This document shows, piece by piece, positions 1 to 12,179 of a stretch of DNA of 64,000 nt. The first letter of the stretch is position 1, and every line of letters starts with the position of its first letter. Made by a program: the position numbers and the translations under genes. Source of the stretch: Rhinopithecus roxellana (taxonomy: Eukaryota; Chordata; Mammalia; Primates; Cercopithecidae); contig NC_044563.1 in the NCBI RefSeq assembly GCF_007565055.1, positions 97,115,489-97,179,488 on the forward strand, in the 5' to 3' direction. The notes under the pieces are model-generated. The model searched no databases. It saw only the letters and a program-made list of their open reading frames with translations, and had not been told where the DNA came from.

Positions 1-143
1 TCACTGATTTTCAAAATTTTATGTTGGAAACTAAAATAAAAAATAATGACAAAAGAGTATGCAAAGAAACTACATTGCTAGTGGGATGTAAAATGATACA
101 GCCACTCTGAAAAATAGTTTGGCAGTTTCTTTAAAAAGTAAAC

Positions 144-431
144 TTTTTTTTGAGCCAGTCTCATTCTGTCACCCAGGCTGGAGTGCAGTGGCACAATCTC
201 AGCTCACTGTAACCTCTGTCTCCTGGGTTCAAGCAATTCTCCTGCCTCAGCCTCCCGAGTAGCTGGAATTACAGGTATTTGCCACCAAGCCCAGCTAATT
301 TTTGTATTTTTAGCAGAGTCAGGGTTTCACTATGTTGGCCAGGCTGGTCTTGAATTTCTGACCTCAAATGATTCACCCACCTCAGCCTCCCAAAGTGCTG
401 GGATTACAGGTGCAAGCCACTGTGCCTGGCC
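144..431 (-). mobile_element. AluS in L1M
   Basis: PolyT, ctgtcacccaggctgg ... tgtgcctggcc; nearly full length. Confidence 0.88.
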
Positions 432-892
432 AAAAACTAAACACTTATCATATAACCCAGCATTCACACTCCTAGGCATTTATCCCAGCAAAAATGAAAC
501 GTTTTTTAAAAACTTGTACATAATTATTCACAGCAGCTTTACTTATAATAGGCAAAAACTGGAAATAAGCAAATGTCCTATGATAGGTAAATTGTTAAAC
601 AACTGTGATATATCTATAACATGGAATACAACTCAGTAATGAAAAGGAATTGATACATACCACTTGGACGGATCTCAAGACATTATGTTGAGAAATAAAA
701 AAAGCCAATCTGAAAAGGTCTATAATGTTCTCAAAATACATTTTTTTTAAATGTAGAAATGGAGAACTGATTATTAGTGGTTGCCAGGAGTTAGGGATGG
801 TGGTGGGGAGTGGGAGGATGTAACTATAAGGGAATAGCATGAGGGAGATCTTTGTAGTGATGAAATAATTCTATGTTTTTGTGGGGTTTTAT

Positions 893-1197
893 GTTTTGTT
901 TTGTTTTGTTTTTGAGACAGAGCCTCCTTCTGTCACCCAGACTAAAGTACAGTGATACAATCTCAGCTCACTGCAACCTCCACCACCAGGTTTAAACTAT
1001 TCTCATGCCTCAGCTCCCCCAAGTAGCTGGGATTACAGGCACACACCACCACGCCTGGCTAATTTTTTTGTATTTTTAGTAGAGCCAGGGTTTCACCATG
1101 TTGGCCAGGCTGGTCTTGAATTCCTGGCATCAAGTGATCTGCTCTCCTTGGCCTCCCAAAGTACTGGAATTATAGGCATGAGCCACTGCACCTGACC
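893..1197 (-). mobile_element. AluS/J in L1M
   Basis: (TTTTG)n-rich tail on the left, ctgcacctgacc on the right, with ataattct on both sides. Confidence 0.87.
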
Positions 1198-1851
1198 ATA
1201 ATTCTTTATCTTGACTGCAATCATAGTTACACACAAATTGACACATAAAACAACAGAAGTATTTAAACACATTGTATCAATGTCAGTTTCCTGGTTTTGA
1301 TATTGTTCTGTAGTTAAATAAGATGTAACCATTGGGGGAAACTGAGTGAAGGGTAAACAGAGACCTCTCTATTCATCTTTGCAAATTCCTGTGTCTATAA
1401 TTATCTCAAAATTAAAAATTATTTTAAAATGTGTTAGAAAATTACAAATAACCAAATGTTTAATTTGAGAGTATCTCTCTTAGACAAACAGAAACATTCT
1501 TTAACAATGAAACATTAAAGACCAAAGATCATATGGCTAGTTATAGAACATAGACCAGACTCCAACCCTGTCCAGGGCCCTTTCTGACCTAATTATCTCA
1601 GGACAAAGCACCATCAACTGTGATAATAGGAGCTTTTTGTACAGAGGCTCTTTCCCTTGATTGGCCCTGGTGAAGGACTTTATTTTACACTAGATGCTCC
1701 TGATGTACATGGCACTAAGCCATCAACTTGAATGCAAAATAGTCCATCTTCAGAAATAAATCAAAATGTGATTCAGTCAACCAAACATGTGCCCAGGAAT
1801 TTTCAGCTTCCAAGTAACCAATAGTTTGTTACTTTCCTTTACTCTCAAGGA

Positions 1852-1975
1852 GACAGCATGGCATGATGGAAGAACATGGCCTCTGGGGTCAAACAGATCT
1901 GGGTTGGACTGAGGTTGCTGCCCTCTCAGTAAACTCTGTGACCTTGGACACACCACATCTCCTTATTTATTGAAC
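1852..1975 (+). mobile_element. MIR SINE
   Basis: agcatggcatgatggaagaa, tctggggtcaaacagatctg and ctctgtgaccttggac match the 5' half and core of MIR in order. Confidence 0.75.
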
Positions 1976-2144
1976 ATCTGTTGGTAGTAGATACTACAAC
2001 ATTCTAGCACTTCAGTGGTCCATACACCATGGTCCCCACCCTAGGACGTTCTCAGGATTGTGGAGAAGTGGATGCTTTAAATGCTGGAAGACAAGAGCTG
2101 CTCTGGAGCAAGCAGGGTTGGGGGTGGAGGAACACTGCAGGTAC

Positions 2145-2230
2145 CTGAAGATAGAACACAATCAATGACTCCAGCCTGAAGATAGAACACAATCAATGAC
2201 TCCAGCCTGAAGATAGAACACTGAGCATAG
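2145..2230. repeat. 31-bp minisatellite, 2.7 copies
   Basis: The unit ctgaagatagaacacaatca-atgactccagc starts at 2145, 2176 and 2207 with no mismatch in the complete copies. Confidence 0.95.
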
Positions 2231-2310
2231 TCCTTGATGCTAGCCCTTCTCCTTTCCCACATGCAATGGTGGTTGTAAAACTATCCCTATATATTTTATT
2301 TAAAAAAAAT

Positions 2311-2598
2311 TTTTTTTGAGACAGTCTCACTGTGTTGCCAAGGTCAGAGTGCAGCAGCAAGATCATGGCTCATTGCAGCCTCGGCCTCCTAAGTTCAAGT
2401 GATTCTCCCACCTCAGCCTCCTGAGTAGCTGGGTCTACAGGTGGGTGTCACCATGTCCAGCTAATTTTTGTATTTGTTGAAGAGATGGGGTTTTGCCATG
2501 TTGCCCAGGCTGCTCTCAAATTCTTGAGCTCAAGCGATCTGCCCACCTCAGCCTTCTAAAGTTTTGGGATTATAGATGTTAGCCACTATGTGGGACCT
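2311..2598 (-). mobile_element. AluJ, strongly diverged
   Basis: gagacagtctcactgtgttg ... ttagccactatgtgggacct; old by its divergence. Confidence 0.8.
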
Positions 2599-2620
2599 CT
2601 AAAATTAATTATTATTATTA

Positions 2621-2909
2621 TTTTTTTCAGACGGAGTTTCGCTCTTGTTGCCCAGGCTAGAGTGCAGTGGCATGATCTCGGCTCACTGCAACCTCTGCCC
2701 CCTGGATTCAAGCGATTCTCCTTCCTCAGCCTTCTGAGTAGCTGGGATTACAGGCATGTGCCACCATGCCAGGCTAATTTTGTATTTTTAGTAGAGATGG
2801 AGTTTCTCCACGTTGATCAGACTGGTCTTGAATTCCCGACCTCAGGTGATCCACCTTCCTCGGCCTCCCAAATTGCTGGGATTACAGGCATGAGCCACTG
2901 CGCCTGGCC
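2621..2909 (-). mobile_element. AluS
   Basis: Full length; duplication aaaattaatt on both sides. Confidence 0.88.
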
Positions 2910-3169
2910 AAAATTAATTTTTAAAAAGATAGATGAGAAAGAAAAATAAACCGATTTATAGTCCACTCAGTATGAATCATGAGGTCAACTTGTTCTCTGA
3001 CCTGCTTCCTCATAGTTATTTGGTGTCTATTATTCTGGAATCACATAGACCCTGGACGATAGACCCTGGAATCATGTAGACCCTGGACTGTAATGTTTAT
3101 AGACAACTTAAACATTACAAAATGTTAAGTTTTTTCTTTGAAATATTCCTTCAGGTCCTACATACTAAT

Positions 3170-3470
3170 GAAACTACTGACTCAACTGGTCTGAAGGACC
3201 CCATGAAGAGCTGACTCACCAAAGAATGCAGTTTCCACATCCTGAGCTTTTCATCCCCCGTCCCCCCGCACCCCGTGCCCAACCAGTCAATGTCTTCAGT
3301 TTTCCAGCCCCTCACCCTCCACAATCCCCTTAAAAGCTCCAGCCCAAAACTCCACAGAATATATATTTGAGGGTCTCCTCCTGTCTCCTCACTTGTCGTC
3401 CTGCAATCATTAAACTTGTTCTCCACTACATCCCTGCTGTCTCAGTGTAATCGTTCTGTTACTACACAAC
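3170..3470 (+). mobile_element. LTR-like fragment (ERV1-type appearance)
   Basis: A C-rich stretch followed by ccccttaaaagctccagccc, gtctcctcacttgtcgtcct, gcaatcattaaacttgttct and tgctgtctcagtgta resembles the promoter-to-polyA part of a class I LTR. No internal retroviral genes are nearby. Family not assigned. Confidence 0.4.
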
Positions 3471-3749
3471 AGACATACAAAGCTGTTGGTCCTAAAGCGG
3501 TAGGGAGCAGGCAGCATCCACACAAGATGTTCACGAACCCCAGAGCAGTGAAAGGACCCCACAAGTTCAGCTGAGGTTTCCTCACCCCTCACCCTTGTTC
3601 CCAGCACCATGCTGTTCTCTGTGCCTCTGACATAATCACCCTCTTCCTTTATATTTTCATTTAAAAACTTTCTCTTAAGCATCTACTTTGTGTCAGTCCT
3701 GTAGTAGGAGACAATGTAAGCAAAGAGAGATAGCAGGAAAATAAACTAT

Positions 3750-4500
3750 TAGAGTTCTCGAGAAACAGAACCAATTGAGAGATTTATTATAAGGAATTGG
3801 CTCACGTGATTCTGGAAGCCGGTAAGACCTGCAGTAGGCATGCTAGAGACCCAGCAGAGCCAATGGTGCAATTCCTACCCTCAGGCCGGGGAAAAACCCT
3901 CACATCCCAGCTTGCAGGCAGTCAGGCAGGAGGAATTCCCTTTTATTTGGGAGAGGGTCAGCCTTTCATTTTATTCAGACTTTCAACTGATTGATGGGCC
4001 CCCCTCACATGCACACATTAGGGAGATCAATCTGCTTTACTTAGTCTATTGGTTTAAATGTTAAACTCGGCTGTGTGCATGCAGTGGCTCATGCCTGTAA
4101 TACTAGCACTTTGGGAAGTGGAGGCAGGTAGATAGCTTGTGCTCAGGAGTTCAAGGCCAGCCTGGGCAATGTGGCAAAACCCTGTCTCCACAAAAACAAA
4201 ACAAACAAAAAAAATTAGCTGGGCATGATGGCGTGTACCTGTAGTCCCAGCTACTTGGGAGGCTGAGGTGGGAGGATTGCCTGAGCCTGGGAGGTCGAGA
4301 CTGCAGTGAGCTGAGATCATGCCTCTGCACTCCAGCCTGGGCAACAGAGTGAGACCTTGTCTCAAAAAAATAATGATTAAAAAATTGAAAAAATGTTAAA
4401 CTCATTTAAAACTCCCTGACAGAAATGCCCAGGGTAATGTTTGACAAAATGCCTGAGTATCCCATGGCCTACTCATGTTGATACATAAAATTAACCATCA
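3750..4500 (+). mobile_element. Ancient interspersed repeat split by an Alu
   Basis: gagttctcgagaaacagaac opens and aaattaaccatcaca closes a repeat I know as common in mammals but cannot name with certainty. The Alu at 4069-4389 interrupts it. Confidence 0.45.
4069..4389 (+). mobile_element. AluS/J
   Basis: Full length; duplication aaatgttaaactc. Confidence 0.87.
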
Positions 4501-4759
4501 CAGTAAGACACAGTCCTTTCCTCTTGGGGGTCTCTGGTATAGCGACAGGTAGCACCTTGCTGCTCTCAAACTAGAGAGGGCTTTTCAGGAAGAACAGAAG
4601 CCACCTGCCCATGAGCCTTCTGCCTTTTAGCTTCAGATGAGGACTGCTTGTCCCCGAAACCCCAGGCTTTCAGTTCCCAACCCCCCAGCTTGTTCACAGC
4701 TCTGCCAGCTCATGGGCTGCACCCCCTTTCCTTTTTGATTCAGCCAAGAAGCCCACTCT

Positions 4760-5920
4760 CCCTGACACTTTTTCTCTTTTTAGTTCTAACTTTAATTTTA
4801 CAATCCATGGAACAGTTGCAAGTATAGTACAAAGAACTTTTTTGTAAACATTTGACACATAAGTTGTGCATATGATGCCTTATTACCACCTCCCTAACAC
4901 TTTAAGATGTTTTTCCTACATATAAGGATATTCTCCTATGTGATCACAATACAAACACCGAAAGTCAAAATCAGAAACGAATGTTGCCATATTACTAAAA
5001 TCTTATCTTCAAACCCTATTCAGTTTTCCCACTCAACCAAACAATGTCCTTTCCAGCATGAGGATTCAGTTCAGCATCATGGGATGCATTTAGTTGTATC
5101 TGCAGCCTTCATTCTGTAACAGTTCCTGATGTCTTTTGTTGGTTACTATAACACGGATACCTTTAGAGATCATAGGCCAGTTATATTGTTAAATGTCCCA
5201 CATTTTGTGTTTGTCTGGTGTTTCCTTATGATTAGATTTAGTGTATGCATCTTTGGCAAAAATATCACATAAGGGATGTTGTATTCTTCTCATTGCACCC
5301 TATCAAGCAACACATGCCTTCAGGTTAGCCCATTCCTGATGATATTCACTTTGATCCTTGATTATGATGGCTCCTGTCAAGCCTCTCTACTATGAAGTTA
5401 CTCATTTCCCTTTTGTACTTTTCGAAATAAATATTTTGCAAAGAGATACTTTAAAACTATGTAAATACTCCACATCTCATCAAATATTCAGTATATTCAT
5501 TTATTTGTGTCTGCATATGCACACAGTTTTCTCTTATTCAGTGAGTTATAATCTGTTACTATGGGTATTTATTTTGATACACAAATTGTCCCAGATCTTG
5601 CCAGTGTGAGCCCTTGGAGCTGGTTGCTATGTTCATTTGATAATGTCACTATCATTCATTGAGTCCCTCCTTGCTTTCAGGTATAATAAGATGTTCCAGG
5701 CTTATCTTGCACTTTGCTGTAAATTCAGCCATTTCTCCAAGAAGCCTCAGTTTCTTTTATTGGAAAATGGTGTTCAAAAACCAAGATGTATGTGCTAAGT
5801 ATGCTCATGCTATTAGGGTGTTGCTGTTTCCAGGCCTTCTCAGTGGGCAGAGCTCTACACACATTTATATATTTAATGATTTCTATATTTACATATAGAT
5901 ATATAGATAAATATTGAAAA
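4760..5920. mobile_element. Probable ancient repeat, LINE- or DNA-transposon-derived
   Basis: Phrases such as caagtatagtacaaagaact, tgtttgtctggtgtttcctt and gagatactttaaaactatgt recur in many mammalian intergenic regions in this order. I do not assign a family. Confidence 0.35.
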
Positions 5921-6387
5921 CTGTAAGTTCACACCAAGACCTCCAATTCTAATACAATACCCTAGTAACTTCTTCTCCAACAGTGAGAGACCTAGCTCTC
6001 ATGATTCTTAATGTATTTACTCATTTGATCAATCACCCTGTATGTAGCCAGTCTTCCACTGGGTGCCTTCCTCATGCAGATGCCTTCCTTACCTTACTCA
6101 AGGCTCTGACATCCCACATCAACCACACTGCAGATCTTCCTCCATCCCCCGCAACCTTGGACCCCCTCCTTACTCTGTCCTTGTTCCAACTCCTGGTCTA
6201 TGTCATCACACCCACCCCACAAATGCCTTCCTTGCCTTACCACTTTGATTGGGCAATTTCCTTATTCCACTGGAGCGCCAACACCTTAAGCAGAGCCATC
6301 CCTGTCAAGGGCACCCTCCCCACCTGCATTGCCTCCTTGGTACCCTCCTTTTGGCATAGGAAGCTCTTCTTCCTCTCCCTGTACTCC
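5921..6387. other. Spacer without a supported gene
   Basis: C/T-rich, without recognised repeats. A 187-codon open frame crosses it but ends in Alu and (CA)n sequence and is not accepted as a gene. Confidence 0.4.
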
Positions 6388-6430
6388 AACACACACACAC
6401 ACACACGCATGCACACACACACACTCACAC
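6388..6430. repeat. (CA)n microsatellite
   Basis: Interrupted CA dinucleotides with a central acgcatgcac. Confidence 0.95.
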
Positions 6431-6520
6431 ATCCAACACATGCCTTGCTCACCCCCTCCAATGGCTCTTGGACTAATTTCTTCAACAGGGGAAGAAAAAA
6501 GTTAAGAGCCCCAAGCACTT

Positions 6521-6834
6521 CTTTTTTTGTTTTGTTTTGCTTTTGAGGCAGGGTCTTTCTCTGTCCCCTAGGCTGGAGTACAGTGGTGCCATATCAGCTC
6601 GCTGCAGCCTCCATCTCCTGGGCTCAAAGGATCCTTCTGCCTCAGTCTCCCATGTAGCTGGGACTACAGGCATATGCCACCACATCTGGCTAATTTTTGT
6701 TTTTTAAATTTTTTTAGTAGAGGCAAGGCCTTGCTATATAGCCCAGGCTGGTCTTGAACTCCTGAGTTCAAGTAATTCTCCCATCTTGGCCTCCCAAAGT
6801 GCTGGATTACAGGCTTGAGCCACAGTGCCCAACC
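6521..6834 (-). mobile_element. AluJ
   Basis: Diverged; starts tttgttttgttttgcttttg and ends cacagtgcccaaccc. Confidence 0.83.
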
Positions 6835-7424
6835 CACTGCCCCCAACACTTCTTAACAGGCCATCCTATTGTTATTTCCCCTCCAATTGTCATATCACTA
6901 GCCAGACTCAGTCAGCTTCCCAGACCACAGGGAAATACAAATCCACACACCTGACACATTATAGAGGGGTTTTAAACTGAGGCAGCCCTAAAGTACTGCT
7001 GCACAGCTCAGAGTCCATGCAGCATGTGCCTTGTCACACTGCTTTGGCAACTCCAGATATCAAAGTCTTTGCCTTTTTTTCCAGAGCACTCAGACACATA
7101 CCTAGGCCCATATCCCACAGCATCCACAACCCATCCTCAGAACACAATCCACAAGTCCTGGTCGTTGTTTTTCAATATATTGCAGAGCACATGAAAACAC
7201 TTTACAGCATTTAAGGCAAAAAAAATAAAAATAAAAATAAAAGTCCCAAACACCTTTTCTTATAAACATGGTCCTGCTTTAGCAACAGGTCTCCATTATG
7301 AAGCAATTTGGATTTGGATATCCTATCAAGTTACTTAAAACTAAACTCTGCTATATAGTGTTTTACTTGGTATTTTTTGTGTGACCACAGTCTAGTATGA
7401 TCAGAGAAGCCACACAGACATAAA
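6835..7424. other. Spacer, A-rich simple repeat at 7217-7242
   Basis: No gene seen. It contains aaaaataaaaataaaaataa-type low complexity. Confidence 0.45.
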
Positions 7425-7560
7425 TTCTCAGTCCTGATTCCATCGATTATTAGACACGTACTTGCCTTGAACATCTGTAAGATGGGAGTGATGGTGTTTA
7501 CCAGAAAGAGTTAGTGTAAGGATTCGACGAGAGAACTTACATTTGAGCCATCTGGAGAGA
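7425..7560 (+). mobile_element. MIR 3' half, diverged
   Basis: catctgtaagatgggagtga and gtgtaaggattcgacgagag resemble the MIR tail. Confidence 0.5.
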
Positions 7561-7793
7561 ATGTTAGTTTTAGCACTAACGATCGTTATGTAATACTGCT
7601 GAGGAGGAAGGACTGACATCCTCCTGCTTGAGAATCTAATATATGTTGGGTATTTCCTATCCATTCATGAGCCTGAGAGTACTTGAGAAGTTTTGATCTT
7701 GGACACTGCTGTTCAGCTTTAAGGATGATGAGGAGGAAATGGAAAGAGTTCCCAAGGGACCAGTGTCAGCGGCAGATAGAAAAGGGCTGCCTG

Positions 7794-8096
7794 AGCCGGG
7801 CATGGTGGCTCACGCCTGTAATCCCAGCACTTTGGGAGGCCAAGGTGGGTGGATCACCTGAGGTCGGGAGTTTGAGACCAGCTTGACCGACATGGAGAAA
7901 CCCCACTTCTACTAAAAATACAAAATTAGTCGGGTGTGGTAGTGCATGCCTGTTACCCCAGCTACTTGGGAGGCTGAGACAGGAGAATTGCTTGAACCCA
8001 GGAGGCAGAGGTTGCGGTACGCCAAGATCACGCCATTGCACTCCAGCCTGGACAACAAGAGTGAAACTCTGTCTCAAAAAAAGAAAAGAAAGAAAA
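7794..8096 (+). mobile_element. AluS
   Basis: Full length; exact 15-bp duplication gaaaagggctgcctg on both sides. Confidence 0.9.
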
Positions 8097-8321
8097 GAAA
8101 AGGGCTGCCTGGGTCCCTGGGAAGACCCAGGTCCCCTCTGTGTCCTAGCTAACTCCTTAAGTGCACACAACCTCAGCAGACCACATAGGTGGCAGTGATA
8201 GCAAATGGTGAGGTGGGTGGGGGTGGGGGTCCTACAGCTCAGCTTCTCACCTGGGTAAAAAGGGAGAGATCAAAGATGCATAAACTTTTAAACTAGTACG
8301 GTTCTTAGAGATGGTCCTTGG

Positions 8322-8763
8322 GCTTCTTCTTCTTCTTCTTCTTCTCCTCCTCCTCCTCCTCCTCCTCCTCCTCCTCCTCCTCCTCCTCGAAGCTTCCGAT
8401 CTTCTTCTCTCTCCGTCTTCCTCCTCCTTCAGATGCTCTTCTTCCTCCTCCTTCGTCTCCTCCTCCTCTCTACCCAGACTGCTGACTAATAAGATTCTCC
8501 CGGAATCTCTTCTCCAAATGATAAGGAGGATCTTTTCGTCTATAGTTTCGTATTTCTATTCTTTATTTCGGATTCTTCTTCTCTTCTTTTATTTCTTATT
8601 CCGTTCTCTTCCCTCCTCCTCCCCCCCTCCCTTACTCCTACCCTACTCCTCCTCCTCATCCTCCTCCTCCTCCTTCTCTTCTTCTTCTTCTCTTCTTCTT
8701 CTTTCTTCTTCTATTCTTCTTCTTCTTCTTCTTCTTCTTCTTCTTCCTTTCTTCTTCTTCTTT

Positions 8764-8795
<32 letters not shown>
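8322..8795 (+). repeat. Long polypyrimidine tract, (CTT)n/(CTC)n
   Basis: Perfect CTT then CTC triplets (8323-8388) are followed by degenerate C/T-rich sequence. A second CTT-rich block runs from about 8560 and ends in the polyT of an antisense Alu. Over 400 of about 475 bases are pyrimidine. Confidence 0.93.
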
Positions 8796-8797
<2 letters not shown>

Positions 8798-9076
8798 TCC
8801 GGAGTCTTGCTCTGTCACCAAGACTGGAACGAAGTGATGTGACCTTGGCTCACTGCAACCTCCACCTCCTGGGTTCAAACAATTCTCCTGCCTCAGCCTC
8901 CCGATTAGCTGGGACTACAGGTGCCTGCCACCACACCTGGCTAAATTTTGTATTTTTAGTAGAGACAGTGTTTCACCATGTTGCCCAGGCTGGTCTCAAA
9001 CTCCCAACCTCAGGGGATCCACCTGCCTTGGCCTCCCAAAGTGCTGACATTGCAGATGTGAGCCAGCGCCCCTGGC
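8775..9076 (-). mobile_element. AluS
   Basis: Full length; its polyT tail merges with the pyrimidine tract. Confidence 0.87.
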
Positions 9077-9599
9077 TCTCTGTTTCTTCTTCTATAAAGT
9101 AAGGGGCTGGAGTATTTGTCTGAGGACCCAAAGGGACCTTTGGGACCCAGGGAGAACTGGAATCCATGGCTCTTGACCTCCAGCCCTAAGCAGTTCCCCC
9201 AGATCAAAGGTTCCCCTTTGGCTTGCCTGTCAGTCCTCTTTTAGAAATTGGCTGCATTTATAGGTGGAGAAACGGAGAAAGGGCAGAGCTGGCATCCTCA
9301 AAAGTAGAAAGCTCAGCGGGAGATCTGTGCCCTCCCTCTTGTGAAAACAAAGTCCTGTGCTTGTTTTTCCACATCTACTGTAAGACACTCAGGAGGATCC
9401 CCAGCCACTATGGATTCACCCTGGTGCCCAGGCCACAATGTGGCAGTCATCATGAAGAGATCCTCCACACACTTGTCATGGAGTGGGAGCACACGGCATC
9501 TCGTGAACTCTTCTAATAGGTAACTTGTGGCAGGTGGCAAGAGGCTGAGTTTAGGGAAGACAGCTAAGAAAGGAAGGAAGGAAATTCACAGTTACATAG
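9077..9599. other. Spacer without recognised gene
   Basis: Unique-looking; open frames on both strands are short and overlap one another. Confidence 0.4.
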
Positions 9600-9690
9600 C
9601 CCTATCTGTCAAGCTCAATCATCTCACTTCTCACTACTACCTAGAGGTAGGTTTTGTTTTACAGATGACGAAACTAAAGCTTAAAAAGTG
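9600..9690 (-). mobile_element. MIR fragment
   Basis: ctacctagaggtaggttttg followed by tttacagatgacgaaactaa is the reverse-oriented MIR core. Confidence 0.6.
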
Positions 9691-9698
9691 AAGCAAAG

Positions 9699-9968
9699 GC
9701 TGGGTATGGTAACTGATGTCTGTAATGCCAGCCAAAGTGGAAGGAGTTCTCAACCTAGGAGCTCTCAACCAGCCTAAGCAACCTAGTGGGACCCTGTCTC
9801 TACAAAAATTTTTTAAAATGTTAGCTAGGCATAATGGCACATCCATTAGTCCCAGCTACTCAAGGGGCTGAAGCAGGGGGATCACTTGAGCCCAGGAGGT
9901 CAAGGTTGCAATAAGCTATGATGGTGCCACTGCACTTCATCCTGAGCAACAGGGTGAAACTGTCTCAA
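9699..9968 (+). mobile_element. AluJ
   Basis: Diverged, with a short left arm; ends in gtctcaaaatata. Confidence 0.8.
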
Positions 9969-10025
9969 AATATATGTATATATATTCAATTTTAAAATAT
10001 ATATATTATATATGTATATAAAACT
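9969..10025. repeat. (TA)n-rich low-complexity tract
   Basis: atatatgtatatatattc and related AT dinucleotides grown from the preceding Alu tail. Confidence 0.9.
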
Positions 10026-10054
10026 AAAATAAATAAACACATAAAGTGAAGTAA

Positions 10055-10362
10055 GGGCAGGTACAATGGCTTACGCCCATAATCCCAGCACTTTGAGAGG
10101 CTGAGGATGACAGATTACCTGAGGTCAGGAGTTCAAGACCAGCCTGGCCAACATGGCGAAACCCTGTCTCTACTAAAACTACAAAAAGTAGCTGGGCAGG
10201 GTGGCGTGCGCCTGTAATCCCAGCTACAAGAGGCTGAGGCAGGAGAATTGCTTGAACCCAGGAGGCAGAGGTTACAGTGAGCCAAGACTGTGCCACTGCA
10301 CTCCAGCCTGGGCAACAGAGCAAACTCCACCTCAAAAGAAACAAACAAAACAAAACAAAAAC
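10055..10362 (+). mobile_element. AluS
   Basis: Full length, tail aaacaaaacaaaaac. Confidence 0.86.
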
Positions 10363-10615
10363 AGGAATTGGAGACCAGCCTGGGCAACATAGCAAGATCC
10401 TTTCTCTACAGAAATGTTTTAAAAATAGCCAAGTGTAGAGACATGCCTCTGTAGCTTCTCAGGAGGATGAGATGGGAGGATTCGCTTGAGCACAGGAGTT
10501 TGAGGCTGCAGTGAGCTATGATTATGCTGCTGCACTCCAGCCCAAGCAATGGAGTGAGACCCCATCTCTAAAACAAACATGAAATAAAATAACAACAGCA
10601 ATAATAATAATAATG
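10363..10615 (+). mobile_element. 5'-truncated AluJ
   Basis: Starts at ggagaccagcctgggcaaca directly behind the tail of the preceding Alu; ends in (AAT)n. Confidence 0.8.
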
Positions 10616-11029
10616 TTCTTTCAAAAAGGAGGAAAGGGAAAGTGCTTCTTTACAGAAAAATGCCAACTAATGAATGAAGACAGAATGATAGCATTAGAAA
10701 ATCACTATCTAACAAGTACTCTACAATAAGGAGTTCTGGCAAGAATCATCACTGGATATTGAAACATCGGGTAAAAGTTGTTGGAGGACAGGATGTTCCA
10801 CACAGCCTCTAAATACCATCCTGTGTAAATTACAAAGAGAAAAATGTACCTTTACAGTGAAGAAATGTAGGGGATACCCCTTAACCAAATAATAATTAAA
10901 TATCACCCCCGGTAATAGGACAAACTGGTATCATGTGCCTCCTGACGAGATGATGCACTGTGGACACACTACATATGTAGTATGTCTGCAAAACTGTCTG
11001 ACCTATATCTGATGAAAAAATCAGACAAA
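10616..11029. other. Spacer without recognised gene or repeat
   Basis: AT-rich; only a 61-codon frame, not supported. Confidence 0.4.
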
Positions 11030-11275
11030 TTTTATTTATTTATTTATTTATTTTTTGATACGGAGTCTCACTTCTTTGCCCAGGCTAGAGTGCAATGGCG
11101 TGATCTTGACTTACTGCAATGTCTGTTTCCTGGGTTCAAGCAGTTCTCCTGCCTCAGCCTCCTGAGTAGCTGGGATTACAGGTCTGGCTAATTTGTATAC
11201 TTTTAGTAGAGATGGGTTTTACCATGTTGACCAGGCTGGTTTTGAATTCCTGACCTCACATGACCACACCCAGCC
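11030..11275 (-). mobile_element. Alu with (TTTA)n tail, internally deleted
   Basis: tttatttatttattta leads into gatacggagtctcact. About 60 bp are missing between ggattacaggtc and the right end. Confidence 0.82.
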
Positions 11276-11324
11276 CAGACAAGTCTATTCTAAAGGACAT
11301 TCTACAAAATATATATATATGGCT

Positions 11325-11615
11325 GGCTGGGCATGGTGGCTCACACCTGTAATCCCAGCACTTTGGGAAGCTGAGGTGGGCTAATCATGAGGTCAGGAGT
11401 TCAAGACCAGCCTGGCCAATGTGGTGAAACCCTGTCTACTAAAAATACAAAAATTAGCCAGGCATGGTGGCACTCACCTGTAATCCCAGCTACTTGGGAG
11501 GCTGAAGTAGGAGAATCGCTTGAACCCGGGAGGTGGAAGTTGCTGTAAGCCAAGATTGCGCCACTGCACTCCAGACTGGGCAACAGAGCAAGACTCCATC
11601 TAAAAAAAAAAAAAA
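11325..11615 (+). mobile_element. AluS at the 5' end of the L1
   Basis: Full length, preceded by (AT)n; its tail abuts the L1 5'UTR. Confidence 0.86.
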
Positions 11616-12179
11616 ATTGGCCTGAGCTGGACAGGCAGAGCAAGATGGCAGAATAGAAGGCTCCACCGATTATCCAATCATCGTCTCCCCACCCACAAGG
11701 CTGCTAATTAAACAACTATATGTATAGAAAAAACACCTTCATAAGAATAAAAAATCAGGTGAGCCCTCATAGTACCTGGTTTTATCTCTGTATCACAGAA
11801 CGAAGCATGGAAGAGATAGAAAAAATAGTCTTGAACCACCAATGCCACCCCTCCCCAACCCCTGGCAGCCACAGCCTGATATGGAGAGTATCTTTGGGCA
11901 CTGAGGGAGGAAAAGCACAGCAAGTATGAGGCATTGAACAGCAGAAAGGAAAACTGGACCAAACTCAGTTGCTGCCCATCCATGGAGGGAACATTTAAAC
12001 CAGCCCTAGCCACAGGGGAATTATTGATCCCAGTGGTCAGAACTTGAGTTCCTGCAAACCTTGCCACTGAAGGCTGCTGTGCTCTGGGTCTCTAAGTAAA
12101 CTTGAAAGGCAGTCTAGGCCATAAGGACTGAACTCTAGGTGAGTCTTAGGGCTGAACAGAACTGGGCTGAGATTCAGGG

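Larger units (their letters stand above)
1..1430 (+). mobile_element. Old L1 (L1M-type) 3' region, interrupted by two Alus
   Basis: Characteristic pieces in L1 3' order: catataacccagcattcaca, cacagcagctttacttataa, atggaatacaactcagtaat, gattattagtggttgccagg and, after the second Alu, tcaaaattaaaaatt. Sense is plus; it starts before the window. Confidence 0.75.

Noticed and set aside
3170..3470. Endogenous retrovirus with genes
   Set aside because: Only an LTR-like fragment is visible; no gag, pol or env similarity was seen next to it.
5983..6546. 187-codon open frame, plus strand
   Set aside because: It crosses unique spacer, (CA)n and the start of an Alu; no domain, no codon bias, no splice context that I can support.
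8311..9102. 263-codon open frame, plus strand
   Set aside because: It translates the (CTT)n/(CTC)n tract into leucine/serine runs and then an antisense Alu; no gene structure or homology.
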